64,000 nucleotides of DNA from Candidatus Dormiibacterota bacterium (lineage in GTDB: Bacteria > Chloroflexota > Dormibacteria > Dormibacterales > Dormibacteraceae), in assembly GCA_003151935.1 (NCBI GenBank), contig PLYZ01000044.1:1-64000 (forward strand), written 5' to 3'. A program made the position numbers and the translations under genes. The notes beneath the pieces are model-generated. The model was not told the DNA's origin, did not search any database, and worked only from the letters and a program-made list of their open reading frames with translations. How positions within the stretch are numbered: the stretch's first letter is position 1; the number at the start of each line of letters is the position of its first letter. Positions 17,459 to 25,509 of the stretch are shown one piece after another.

Positions 17459-18220
17459 CTAAGCCGGGTGTTTCCCGCCGCCGCCAAGGCGGCGGAGAAG
17501 TGATCGCACCGGGTCGAAGTACACGTCGTCCATGCGCTCCTTGAGCGGGATGATCGCGTTGTCCGTGATGTGGATGTGCTCGGGACAGACCTCAGTGCAG
17601 CATTTCGTTACATTGCAGTAGCCGAGCCCGGCCTTTCCCTTCAGGAGCGCGCGCCGGTCGAGGACGTCCTTCGGGTGCATCTCGAGGCTTGCGATCCTGA
17701 CCATGAATCGCGGGCCCTGGAACGCACCCTTCAAATCGTGGGCTCGCAAGACATGACAGACGTCCTGGCACAGGAAGCACTCGATGCATTTGCGAAACTC
17801 CATCACGCGCTCGACGTCCTTCTGCTGCATCCGCCATGGCTCGCTGCTGGAGAGGTCCTTCTCGCTCGGCGTGAATGGCGGTATCTCCTTGTTGACCTCG
17901 TAGTTCCAGCTGACGTCCGTGACGAGGTCCTTGATGACCGGAAACGCCTTCATCGGCCCGACGCTGATCCGGCCCCCGTACTCGGCGATCGGCGTCTTGC
18001 ACATGAGGCGCGGGAAGCCATCGATCTCGGCCGAGCACGACCCGCACTTGGCTGCCTTGCAGTTCCAGCGCACGGCGAGGTCGGACGCCATGTTGGCCTG
18101 CACCCACAGCACGGCGTCGAGGACGACCATGCCCTCCCGAACCGGCACGCGGTAGGAGACGAGCTCGCCGCCTTTCGCGTCGCCTCGCCAGATGTTGAGG
18201 TCGAGGGTGGTCAGCTCCAT
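17459..18220 (-). CDS. sdhB: Succinate dehydrogenase/fumarate reductase iron-sulfur subunit
   Basis: A 253-residue electron-transfer subunit of respiratory complex II. An N-terminal ferredoxin domain (CKAAKCGSCSAEI and a later Cys) binds [2Fe-2S]. The C-terminal domain has CIECFLCQDVCHV and CNVTKCCTEVCPEH, supplying ligands for the [4Fe-4S] and [3Fe-4S] clusters. The ATG directly abuts the stop of the flavoprotein gene. Gene order on this strand is membrane anchor, flavoprotein, iron-sulfur. The type resembles the Sdh1 enzymes of actinobacteria. Confidence 0.95.
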   Translation of the reverse strand: MELTTLDLNIWRGDAKGGELVSYRVPVREGMVVLDAVLWVQANMASDLAVRWNCKAAKCGSCSAEIDGFPRLMCKTPIAEYGGRISVGPMKAFPVIKDLVTDVSWNYEVNKEIPPFTPSEKDLSSSEPWRMQQKDVERVMEFRKCIECFLCQDVCHVLRAHDLKGAFQGPRFMVRIASLEMHPKDVLDRRALLKGKAGLGYCNVTKCCTEVCPEHIHITDNAIIPLKERMDDVYFDPVRSLLRRLGGGGKHPA

Positions 18221-19987
18221 TTACTCCATCTCCTCCGGCGTGTAAGTCGCATAGGACCGGTGCAAGATCTCGGCGAGATAGCTGGGCATGGTCGGGATGG
18301 GCTCAGCCTCGACGCTCATGCCATGCGGCGTCTGCTTAGTGATGTAGTTGACTGAAGCAAGCTGATCGTCGGTCTTCGGGTAGTCCGACCGAGCGTGAGC
18401 GCCTCGGCTCTCCTTGCGTTCGAGCGCCGACCGCAGCAACGCTTCGGCGTTGACCAGCATCGATCGGATGTCCCACGAGGTGTGCCATCCGGGATTGAAG
18501 GCGAGCGTCGTCGAGCCGCCCGTCCCACACACGTTTGCCCGTTCACGCAGATCCTCGATCTTGACCAGCCCCTCTTTCAGGCCGGCTGCCTCACGAACGA
18601 TCGGCGCGTGCGTCGACATCGTGTCCTGGATCTCCGCGTGCAGCTTGTACGGACTCTCGCCGGCAGGCCGGTCGAAAGGTGCCATGAGCGCCGCGATCGC
18701 CTGCTGCACTTGCGCCGGATCGATCTTTGTGTTGCCGGCCTTCGGGCTCCGCTTCACCGCCTCTGCCGCGGCGTCGCCGGCCCGTTTGCCGAAGACCAGC
18801 AGGTCACTCAGGGAGTTGCCGCCCAGGCGATTGGCCCCGTGCAGCCCCGCCGCGAGCTCGCCCGCGGCGTAGAGGCCGGGAACGTTCGTCGCGCCGGTCT
18901 CGGGCTCAACCCGCACGCCGGCCATCATGTAGTGAAGGGTTGGCGCCACCTCCATCGGCTGCTTGGTGATGTCGACATTTGAAAGTTTCAGGAACTGCTC
19001 GTACATCGACGGTAGCTTGCTCTTGATGAACTCAGGCTTCCTGTGGCTGATGTCAAGGTAAACGCCGCCGTGCGGTGTCCCGCGGCCGGCAATGACCTCC
19101 GAGTTGATGGCGCGGGCCACGACGTCTCGCGACGACAGCTCCATTCGCTCGTGGTCGTATCTCTCCATGAAGCGCTCGCCGTCCTTGTTCCGCAACACGC
19201 CACCCTCGCCGCGCACCCCTTCGGTGACCAGTAGGCCGCGCACGCCCGCGGGCCAGACCATGCCCGTCGGGTGGAACTGGACCATCTCCATGTCACGGAG
19301 CTGCGCGCCGGCGTCGTAGGCGAGCGCAGTCCCGTCGCCCGTGCTCTCCCACGAGTTGGAGGTGACGCGGTACATCTTTCCGGCGCCGCCCGAGGCAAGC
19401 ACGAGCGCGGAGCAGCGATAAAGGATCAGCGAGCCATCCGAGCGCCGGTAGGCGAGCGCGCCGACCACTCGGCCGTCTGCCGTCAGCAGCTTGAACGCCG
19501 TCGTCTCCATGTGGACGTCTACACCGGCGGTGTGCACGGCGCGGTCCTGGAGGGTCCTGATGAGCTCTAGCCCGGTGCGATCCCCGATGTGGGCCAGGCG
19601 CGGATACGTGTGGGCTCCAAACGGCCGCTGGTGGATGCGCCCCTGCCACGTACGGTCGAAAACCGCGCCCCAGCGCTCGAGCTCGATAACCCGATCTGGC
19701 GACTCTTTGGCGTGGATCTCGGCCATCCTCCAATTGTTGATGAGCTTGCCGCCTTTCATCGTGTCGGCGAAGTGCACCTCCCACGAGTCCTGGTAGGCGA
19801 CGTTGTGCATCGCCGCAGCGACGCCGCCTTCTGCCATGACCGTGTGGGCTTTGCCCAGGAGCGACTTGCAGACGACCAGCACGCGCGCACCGGCCTCCGC
19901 CGCCGCGATGGCGCCGCGCAGGCCCGCTCCGCCCGCCCCTAGGATGAGGACGTCGGTCTCGACCGTCTCGTAGGAGGCGGTGCTCAC
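18221..19987 (-). CDS. sdhA: Succinate dehydrogenase/fumarate reductase flavoprotein subunit
   Basis: A 588-residue catalytic subunit with covalent FAD expected. It shows the N-terminal dinucleotide motif LILGAGGAGLRGAIAAAEAG, the HTVMAEGGVAAA segment for FAD attachment, FHPTGM in the substrate pocket, the active-site SRDVVARAI region, and LHGANRLGGNSLSDLLVFG near the C-terminus. It oxidises succinate (or reduces fumarate) at the cytoplasmic face. Start GTG 19987 overlaps the anchor-gene stop (GTGA). A much longer open frame upstream lies inside the anchor gene and is rejected. Confidence 0.95.
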   Translation of the reverse strand: MSTASYETVETDVLILGAGGAGLRGAIAAAEAGARVLVVCKSLLGKAHTVMAEGGVAAAMHNVAYQDSWEVHFADTMKGGKLINNWRMAEIHAKESPDRVIELERWGAVFDRTWQGRIHQRPFGAHTYPRLAHIGDRTGLELIRTLQDRAVHTAGVDVHMETTAFKLLTADGRVVGALAYRRSDGSLILYRCSALVLASGGAGKMYRVTSNSWESTGDGTALAYDAGAQLRDMEMVQFHPTGMVWPAGVRGLLVTEGVRGEGGVLRNKDGERFMERYDHERMELSSRDVVARAINSEVIAGRGTPHGGVYLDISHRKPEFIKSKLPSMYEQFLKLSNVDITKQPMEVAPTLHYMMAGVRVEPETGATNVPGLYAAGELAAGLHGANRLGGNSLSDLLVFGKRAGDAAAEAVKRSPKAGNTKIDPAQVQQAIAALMAPFDRPAGESPYKLHAEIQDTMSTHAPIVREAAGLKEGLVKIEDLRERANVCGTGGSTTLAFNPGWHTSWDIRSMLVNAEALLRSALERKESRGAHARSDYPKTDDQLASVNYITKQTPHGMSVEAEPIPTMPSYLAEILHRSYATYTPEEME

Positions 19988-20748
19988 ATCACCCACCGCG
20001 GGTCGTGCAGCACGCCGGCCAGCAGGAGGCGGATGTAGATGTCGGTCCCCGCGACGGAGATCAAGCTCGCCCACGCCCAGCGGTCGTGCTTGATGTTGAG
20101 CACGGTCACGCCCTTCCACAACTTGTGCCGTGCGCGAGCCGCGAGCGAGCACGAGAAGCAGTCGAGGTCTCCGCCGGCCAGGTGCCTGAAGGCGTGGCAG
20201 CCGAAGGTGTAGCCGGACAGCAGGAGCACGTTGGCCAGCATCAGCACGCTGCCCAGGCCGACGCCGAACCGGCCGCCGAAGTCGAACGCGACGATCGCGT
20301 CGAACCAGAGGAAGGCCACCTGTACCACGGTCGCGTAGAACGCGAACCGGTGGAAGTTGTTGAACACCCACGGGAAGGCGGTCTCACCGCGATATCGGCG
20401 GCCGGCCCGCTCTGGCACCGCGCACGAGCGGGGATGCCCGAAGAAGCTCCGGAAATAGGCTTTGCGGTAGTAGTAGCAGCTGAGGCGGAAGACCAGCGGC
20501 GCCCATGCCACCCAGACTCCGGGTGGGATCGGGCCGACCTTGATGAGCGGCGAGTAGAACGGGCTGAGGTACGGGGCGTAGTAGCCCTCGTGCTGGAAGA
20601 ACACGACCCAGATTGCGAAGATGCCGAAGAGGCTGAGAGCGACGACCACGAAGGCCGGATACAGCCAATTCGGCAGGACGCTGTACGGGTTGTGGATCCG
20701 CGGGCGACCTGGGGTTACCTCGCGATCAACCGGCTGGGTAAGCGCCAC
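19984..20748 (-). CDS. Succinate dehydrogenase cytochrome b-type membrane anchor
   Basis: A 254-residue integral membrane protein with about five hydrophobic helices. Histidines in NNFHRFAFY and GCHAFRHLAGG are suitable heme b ligands. It is the first gene of the sdh operon and overlaps the flavoprotein start. A single anchor of this size is characteristic of actinobacterial-type complex II rather than the four-subunit enterobacterial kind. It would pass electrons to or from menaquinone. A Cys pair (DCFSCS) on the cytoplasmic side is an extra feature. Confidence 0.85.
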   Translation of the reverse strand: MALTQPVDREVTPGRPRIHNPYSVLPNWLYPAFVVVALSLFGIFAIWVVFFQHEGYYAPYLSPFYSPLIKVGPIPPGVWVAWAPLVFRLSCYYYRKAYFRSFFGHPRSCAVPERAGRRYRGETAFPWVFNNFHRFAFYATVVQVAFLWFDAIVAFDFGGRFGVGLGSVLMLANVLLLSGYTFGCHAFRHLAGGDLDCFSCSLAARARHKLWKGVTVLNIKHDRWAWASLISVAGTDIYIRLLLAGVLHDPRWVM

Positions 20749-20770
20749 GTGTGTCAGTTTCGCCTATTCG

Positions 20771-20813
20771 CAGTGCACAAAGAAGCCCCGGCGGGCCGAG
20801 GCCCGCCGGGGCT
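20771..20813 (-). terminator. Rho-independent terminator
   Basis: A perfect 14-base inverted repeat (20784-20797 with 20800-20813) is followed on the minus strand by TCTTTGT. It lies 16 bases beyond the stop of the small membrane-protein gene and insulates it from the sdh operon. Confidence 0.9.
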
Positions 20814-20829
20814 GCCGTCCGAAGAGGTG

Positions 20830-21465
20830 TCAGGCAGCGACCATCTGCGCAACCTTGACTTTGATTGACTCGGGCTTGCGCACGGCGATGAAGAGCTCGA
20901 ATATCAGAGCACCCAAGGCCACGATGGCCGCGACCAGGAGTCCGATTCCGGCGAATGTGGTGTAGACGCCGAGGGTCCACCAGCCCCATGAGTTGAGGAG
21001 CGTGGCGCGCAGCATCTCGCCAGTGAAGAGCGTGGTCTTCTGACCGTTGAGTGTCGCGACGTTGGCCTGAAGCGTTGCGTAGTTAGGGTCCGTCTTGGAC
21101 GCGGCAGCGAGCGCGGCGTTCGCGGCCGTGATCTTGGTGCCGATCGAGGCGTAGGTCGAGCCGCCTGCGACAGTTTGCAGGTGCTTGCCGAGGAAGTCCT
21201 GGGCATAGATCCTGGCCTGGTTACCGTCGATGACCTGGTTGCCGGCCTGGTCCCGAATCTCCTGCGGGAACTCCGCGGGGTCCAGCGCGCCGCCGGCCTT
21301 GATCTGGTCGGAGGTTGGGAAGAAGACCTGCTGAGCGGTCAGCTCGTCCTTGACCATGTTCGTCACGAAGCTTCCCTCGTAGAAAAGGAAGCCAGAGGCC
21401 CCCGCGAGAATGAGCACCAGCATCGCCTGAAGAGAAACGATTCGCCACCGAATTGACTTGTTCAC
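20830..21465 (-). CDS. Two-helix membrane protein of unknown function
   Basis: A 211-residue protein from GTG 21465, which is preceded by an excellent AGGAGG ribosome site seven bases away. One membrane helix lies near residues 10-30 (SLQAMLVLILAGASGFLFYEG) and another near 165-195. The intervening 130 residues are probably outside the cell and include FFPTSDQI and a QARIYAQDFLGKHL helix. I recall similar proteins from actinobacteria annotated only as hypothetical. It stands alone, with a 312-base leader and a strong terminator. Function unknown. Confidence 0.8.
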   Translation of the reverse strand: MNKSIRWRIVSLQAMLVLILAGASGFLFYEGSFVTNMVKDELTAQQVFFPTSDQIKAGGALDPAEFPQEIRDQAGNQVIDGNQARIYAQDFLGKHLQTVAGGSTYASIGTKITAANAALAAASKTDPNYATLQANVATLNGQKTTLFTGEMLRATLLNSWGWWTLGVYTTFAGIGLLVAAIVALGALIFELFIAVRKPESIKVKVAQMVAA

Positions 21466-21777
21466 GTTGTTTCCTCCTGGAATTGGCCTCTTGCGAGGTT
21501 TTGATTGAGCTTTTGGACGGCTCTTCATCAAGTCAACAGGTCGGCGGGATCGGTGACGCCTGCCATACGGCACAGGAGGAATAGGTGCTGGGTCCCGCGC
21601 TGGAGGGGTCTTTCGGCCATGAGGAGGGGCCGGAGAGCTTCCGGCCCCTTCGATACGGGGGACAGTCCGTCGACTAATCGGCTGGCGGCCGCTTTTTCGA
21701 CTCCTCCCTGGCGGCCAGCGATGCCGCCCACACGGCTGCTCGGAAGCCACCCCGGCTCCGCCCTTGGTTGCGGCGAG
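21466..21777 (-). other. Gene-free 312-base leader with hairpin
   Basis: No convincing gene. It contains a 10-base inverted repeat (21625-21634 with 21640-21649, AGGGGCCGGA and its complement) without a T tract on either strand. Because it precedes the well-expressed-looking membrane gene at 21465, it may be a structured leader or hold the terminator of the ATPase gene ending at 21778. I could not match it to a known riboswitch. Confidence 0.4.
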
Positions 21778-24384
21778 CTACGGTCGCGGATCAGCTAGCG
21801 CTGCGACAACGCGCTTCTTCGCCGGTCGTGACCCTGGATCGCGGACCGGATGCGTGCGGATGAACGCCCTCTGGAGCGCGTCTGCGATGAGCAGATAAGC
21901 GACGGAGTAGGCCTCGATCTCGAGCTGTTCGGGCACAGTGAGAGTGCCGAAGTGGAGCAGGCTCCGAGCATCGGGAACATTCACCAGCGCGACAGTCACC
22001 ACGAATGCCGTGGCCACCGCGATCACGATCGGGAGGCTGGGCCATGGCCTGCTCCAGAACCAGCCGGGCGTGCGTACGGCGAACAGAACCAGGAGCGCGG
22101 TTGAGCCGAGGAAGAGAAACCACGCTGCGTGGACGACCTCTGGAGACCGCGCTGACAAGAGACGCAGCAGTCCGAAAGCAAAGAGCGCGTTGACGAGCCC
22201 GAGAAAGACCGAAAGCTCGACCAGCCGGCGCACGTCCCACCGACGCGGCGTGGCGACGTCCTCGAGTGAAACCACGTCCGTCACGATCGCGAGCATGGGC
22301 AGGTCGGCGATCACGTTAAGAAGCAAGACCTGGTCCGGAAGCAGCGGGAGGTAGTTGAGCACAAGCGATGCGACAGCGACGATGATCACGTTGGCGAAGT
22401 TGCTCACCATCGTGTAGAGCAGGTAGCGGTTGATGTTAGTGAACGTTCGGCGACCTTCCTCGACGCCGTCCACGATCACGCCGAGGTCGTCCTGGAGGAG
22501 CACGAGGTCCGCCGCGCCCTTGGTGGCGTCGGTACCGCTGGCCAGCGCGATTCCGACGTCCGCGGTCTGCAGTGCGGGCGTGTCGTTTACGCCATCGCCC
22601 GTGACCGCCACGTGCCTGCCGAGACCCTGCAGCGCCTGAACCAGGTGGAATTTGTCGGCCGGCGCGAACTCCGCGAAGATTCGGCCGCGCAGCGCGACCT
22701 CCGCAACATCGCTGCCGCGGAGCTCGCTCGCCGACACGATCGCCTCGTCCGGCACGTCGATCCCGATCTGGCGCGCCAGCGCACCCGCGCGCGATCGAGC
22801 GTCGCCGGTCACGATCTTGACCTCGACTCCGATCTGGCTCGCGCGAGCCAGGGCCGCCGCGGCGCCCGGTCGAGGGGGATCGGACAGCGCGAGGAGACCG
22901 ATGAGGGTCAGATCGCCCGAGCCTGGCGCATCGCCGCCGGCAGTCCCGCCGAGAGCCGTCTCGTTCGCGACGGCGAGGACCCGGCCTCCGCCGGCTTGGA
23001 GCCTGTTGAGGTCCCGCGCGATCGTATTTTTCAAGTTGTCGTCCAGCGCGCGATCGCCGGTCGGGGTCCGGATCCGCGAGCAGCGCTCCACCACCACCGC
23101 AGCCGCGCCTTTGTAAATGAGCTCTCGGTTGCCCGGCCGATCCACAGCGACGCACATCTGCTTGGTCTCCGAGCTGAACTGCATCACCGTGTGGCGCCGC
23201 AGCGCGCCCAGGACTTGGAGATCGAGCTCATTGGCCGCATCGATGATCGCGTCATCGATGGTGCTCACCCCTGTGCGCGGGTAGCTCGAGCAGAGCAGCG
23301 CTGATTCCAGCAGGGCTTGAGTTGGGACGAGAGCCCACGTGTCCACCAGTTGAGTGCGGTTTTCGGTGATGGTGCCTGTCTTGTCGATGCAGAGGGTGTC
23401 GACCACGCTGAGGTCCTCGACCGCGGCCAGGCGTCGAACCAGCACCTTTTTCCTGGCCAGCGCGGCGGCGCCGAGCGCAAGCGTGGTCGCGGTCACCGCG
23501 GGCAATGCCTCCGGCACGATGCCCAGCGCCAAGGCGAGAGCCAGGGTCAGCGACACGAGGACGCCGCGCCCGAGAAGCGAGTTGCTGATGAACACCCCCG
23601 CGGCGAGGACGAGGCCGAACCTCAGAAGGAAAGCCGCGAAGTGTGAGAGGTTGACCTGGAAGTCGCCGGGGGCGTGGGCACCCTTGACCAGCGAAGCGGT
23701 CTTCCCGAATTGCGTCATCGAGCCGGTGCCGATCACAATCCCCTTCCCCTCGCCGCCCACAACGGTTGTTCCGGCGAAGACGATGTCGGTCCAATCGATC
23801 GCCGCTCGGCTGACCACGGGGGCGATCGATTTGGGCTGGGGCACCGACTCGCCGGTGAGCGTTGCCTGATTCACCTCGAGTCCGTCAGCCTCGAGAAGAC
23901 GTATGTCCGCGGGCACCAGGCCGCCGCTGCGAATGAAGATGACGTCGCCTGGCACCAGCTGCTCAGCCGGCAGGTCCAGCTCCGCTCCATCGCGGATCGC
24001 CTGGCAGTGAAGCGGAAGAAGGGCCCGCAACGCGGAAAGCGCTCTCTCGGCGCGGTACTCCTGAACGATGCTCAGGCCGACGTTGAGCGCAATCAGTCCC
24101 AGGATGATCGCCCCGTCGACGAGGTCGCCGGTGACAATCGTGAGCACGCCGGCGCCCGCAAGCAGGATGTTGATGCCGTTGCGCAACTGTTCCAGCACGA
24201 TCGTCCACAACGACCGCGACTCGACCGCGAGGGCGTTGGGACCAATCCTCGCCATCCGGCTGGCGGCCTCGCGTGCACCCAGGCCTCGCGGGCTCGACTG
24301 CAGGATATCCATCACCGCCTCGGGGGCCGCCGCGGCAGCAGTCTCCGCGGTCGGTGCGGGCTTCACTGAGACGTCAGTTGCCAC
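21778..24384 (-). CDS. P-type cation-transporting ATPase
   Basis: An 868-residue cytoplasmic-membrane ion pump. It shows an N-terminal cation-ATPase domain, actuator motif TLTGESVP, helix-4 motif IVPEALPAVTA, phosphorylation site DKTGTITENR, the nucleotide domain with YKGAA, and hinge GDGVNDTPALQTADVGIA, then C-terminal membrane helices. The helix-4 PEALP and the C-terminal VSNFANV region fit the P2/P3B cation pumps (Ca- or Mg-type, MgtA-like). DosR-regulon CtpF of mycobacteria is a P2-type analogue. The start is GTG 24384. It is divergent from a CBS gene with a near-match DosR box between. The ion is not determined. Confidence 0.9.
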   Translation of the reverse strand: MATDVSVKPAPTAETAAAAAPEAVMDILQSSPRGLGAREAASRMARIGPNALAVESRSLWTIVLEQLRNGINILLAGAGVLTIVTGDLVDGAIILGLIALNVGLSIVQEYRAERALSALRALLPLHCQAIRDGAELDLPAEQLVPGDVIFIRSGGLVPADIRLLEADGLEVNQATLTGESVPQPKSIAPVVSRAAIDWTDIVFAGTTVVGGEGKGIVIGTGSMTQFGKTASLVKGAHAPGDFQVNLSHFAAFLLRFGLVLAAGVFISNSLLGRGVLVSLTLALALALGIVPEALPAVTATTLALGAAALARKKVLVRRLAAVEDLSVVDTLCIDKTGTITENRTQLVDTWALVPTQALLESALLCSSYPRTGVSTIDDAIIDAANELDLQVLGALRRHTVMQFSSETKQMCVAVDRPGNRELIYKGAAAVVVERCSRIRTPTGDRALDDNLKNTIARDLNRLQAGGGRVLAVANETALGGTAGGDAPGSGDLTLIGLLALSDPPRPGAAAALARASQIGVEVKIVTGDARSRAGALARQIGIDVPDEAIVSASELRGSDVAEVALRGRIFAEFAPADKFHLVQALQGLGRHVAVTGDGVNDTPALQTADVGIALASGTDATKGAADLVLLQDDLGVIVDGVEEGRRTFTNINRYLLYTMVSNFANVIIVAVASLVLNYLPLLPDQVLLLNVIADLPMLAIVTDVVSLEDVATPRRWDVRRLVELSVFLGLVNALFAFGLLRLLSARSPEVVHAAWFLFLGSTALLVLFAVRTPGWFWSRPWPSLPIVIAVATAFVVTVALVNVPDARSLLHFGTLTVPEQLEIEAYSVAYLLIADALQRAFIRTHPVRDPGSRPAKKRVVAALADPRP

Positions 24385-24423
24385 GGCTCATTAAATCGCC
24401 TCGTGGCTGCACGCGGCGGCTCA

Positions 24424-24437
24424 GAGCCGGACGGCCC
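24424..24437. promoter_or_regulatory. Near-match DosR-like box
   Basis: GAGCCGGACGGCCC differs from GGGnCnnnnGnCCC at one base. It lies 39 bases upstream of the ATPase start and 54 bases upstream of the divergent CBS-protein start, the position expected of a shared operator. Support is weaker than for the three perfect sites. Confidence 0.35.
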
Positions 24438-24491
24438 GCCGAAGAGAGGTCCTCTGCACCTGTCACAGAATTGCCGCCGGCGGCAGTGTTG

Positions 24492-25148
24492 ATGGCCATG
24501 AAGGTCCGCGAGATCATGTCGCGTCCGGTGATCACGGTTTCAGCCGAAACGGGCATCAAAGCCGCGGCGAACCTGCTGGTGGAGCACCGCGTATCTGCCC
24601 TGCCGGTACTCGACGCGAAGGGCCGGCTCGTCGGCATCGTATCCGAGGCTGACCTGCTGTCGATCGAGACTCGACCTGATCCGCGCGCCCAGGCGACCCC
24701 GCTGGTTCCGACGGCCGGCAGCTCGCCGAAAACGGTTGGCGAAGTGATGACCCGCGACGTGCTGACGGTCTCGCCCGGCAGCGAGGTATCCGAGGCGGCA
24801 CGCATCATGCTCGATGAGGGCATCAGGCGGGTCCCGGTGGTACAGGGGCGCCGCGTGGTCGGCATCCTGAGCCGCCGCGACCTGGTCAAGGTGATAGCTC
24901 GGGGCGACGGAGAGATCGAGGCCGAGATCGAGCTCCGGCTGGGGGAGCTCGGAATGGGAATTGGCCGCGGCGCCGTCAACGTGGCCTCCGGGGTCGCCAC
25001 CATCCAGCTGGAGAGCCTGGAAGCCGGAAGCAGGCTGGTCGAGTCTGTGGCCTTGACCGTTCCCGGGGTACTCGAGGTCCGGTTCGCTCCAAGGGTGCCA
25101 GCTCGGTCCGCGCTCGGGCTAGGGTCTCGAGCGCACCGCCCCCTTTGA
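24492..25148 (+). CDS. CBS-pair protein with BON-like C-terminus
   Basis: About 218 residues (ATG 24492 or 24498). Two CBS motifs (VREIMSRPVITVS at the start, VGEVMTRDVLTVS at about 86) form a Bateman nucleotide-binding module. A C-terminal segment with VNVASGVATIQLESLE resembles a BON domain. The layout duplicates the protein at 12842, suggesting paralogues used under the same stress. It is divergent from the P-type ATPase and could sense energy charge. The open frame extends further upstream into the ATPase gene and is not used. Confidence 0.82.
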   Translation: MAMKVREIMSRPVITVSAETGIKAAANLLVEHRVSALPVLDAKGRLVGIVSEADLLSIETRPDPRAQATPLVPTAGSSPKTVGEVMTRDVLTVSPGSEVSEAARIMLDEGIRRVPVVQGRRVVGILSRRDLVKVIARGDGEIEAEIELRLGELGMGIGRGAVNVASGVATIQLESLEAGSRLVESVALTVPGVLEVRFAPRVPARSALGLGSRAHRPL

Positions 25149-25509
25149 CGCATTGACAGGCGGCGAGTTGAGGTCGGCCGGCGCCGGACCGGTAAATCAA
25201 CCAGAGGTGACCGCGGCGGGCCGCAAACAGGTCCCCTCCGCGGCAGGCCGATAGGCCCTATTGGGCCATCGCCGCGAGCGAGATGCTGAACTCGGTAATT
25301 CAGGTGAAGGTCATGGGTGAAAGGCGGCGCACGCACAGTCTGGGCAAGCGGCTGGTCGAGGGTGTTCAACTGCGGTCCCTTCCGCCGATCGAACTACCCT
25401 GGATCACCACTTTCAATCTGCGCTGGTGGCGTCATGCCGAAGAAGAAAGCTCTCGGCACAAGCAGGGGCCTCGGGGCCGAGCCGGGATACCTAACTGACG
25501 CTCGCCGCG
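25149..25509. other. Gene-free 361-base spacer
   Basis: It lies between the 3' ends of the CBS gene and the convergent acyl-CoA synthetase gene. Several short frames are open but none has a good ribosome site or recognisable sequence. A CTGACGC/GCGTCAG inverted repeat at 25495-25513 overlaps the synthetase stop and might aid termination. Confidence 0.4.

Noticed and set aside
19988-20371. Extended N-terminus of SdhA
   Set aside because: The extra sequence is Arg-rich and overlaps the membrane-anchor gene; a GTGA overlap marks the true start.
21466-21777. Known riboswitch (c-di-AMP, c-di-GMP or Mg type)
   Set aside because: I compared remembered conserved cores; none fits, and the ATPase leader would lie at the other end of its gene.
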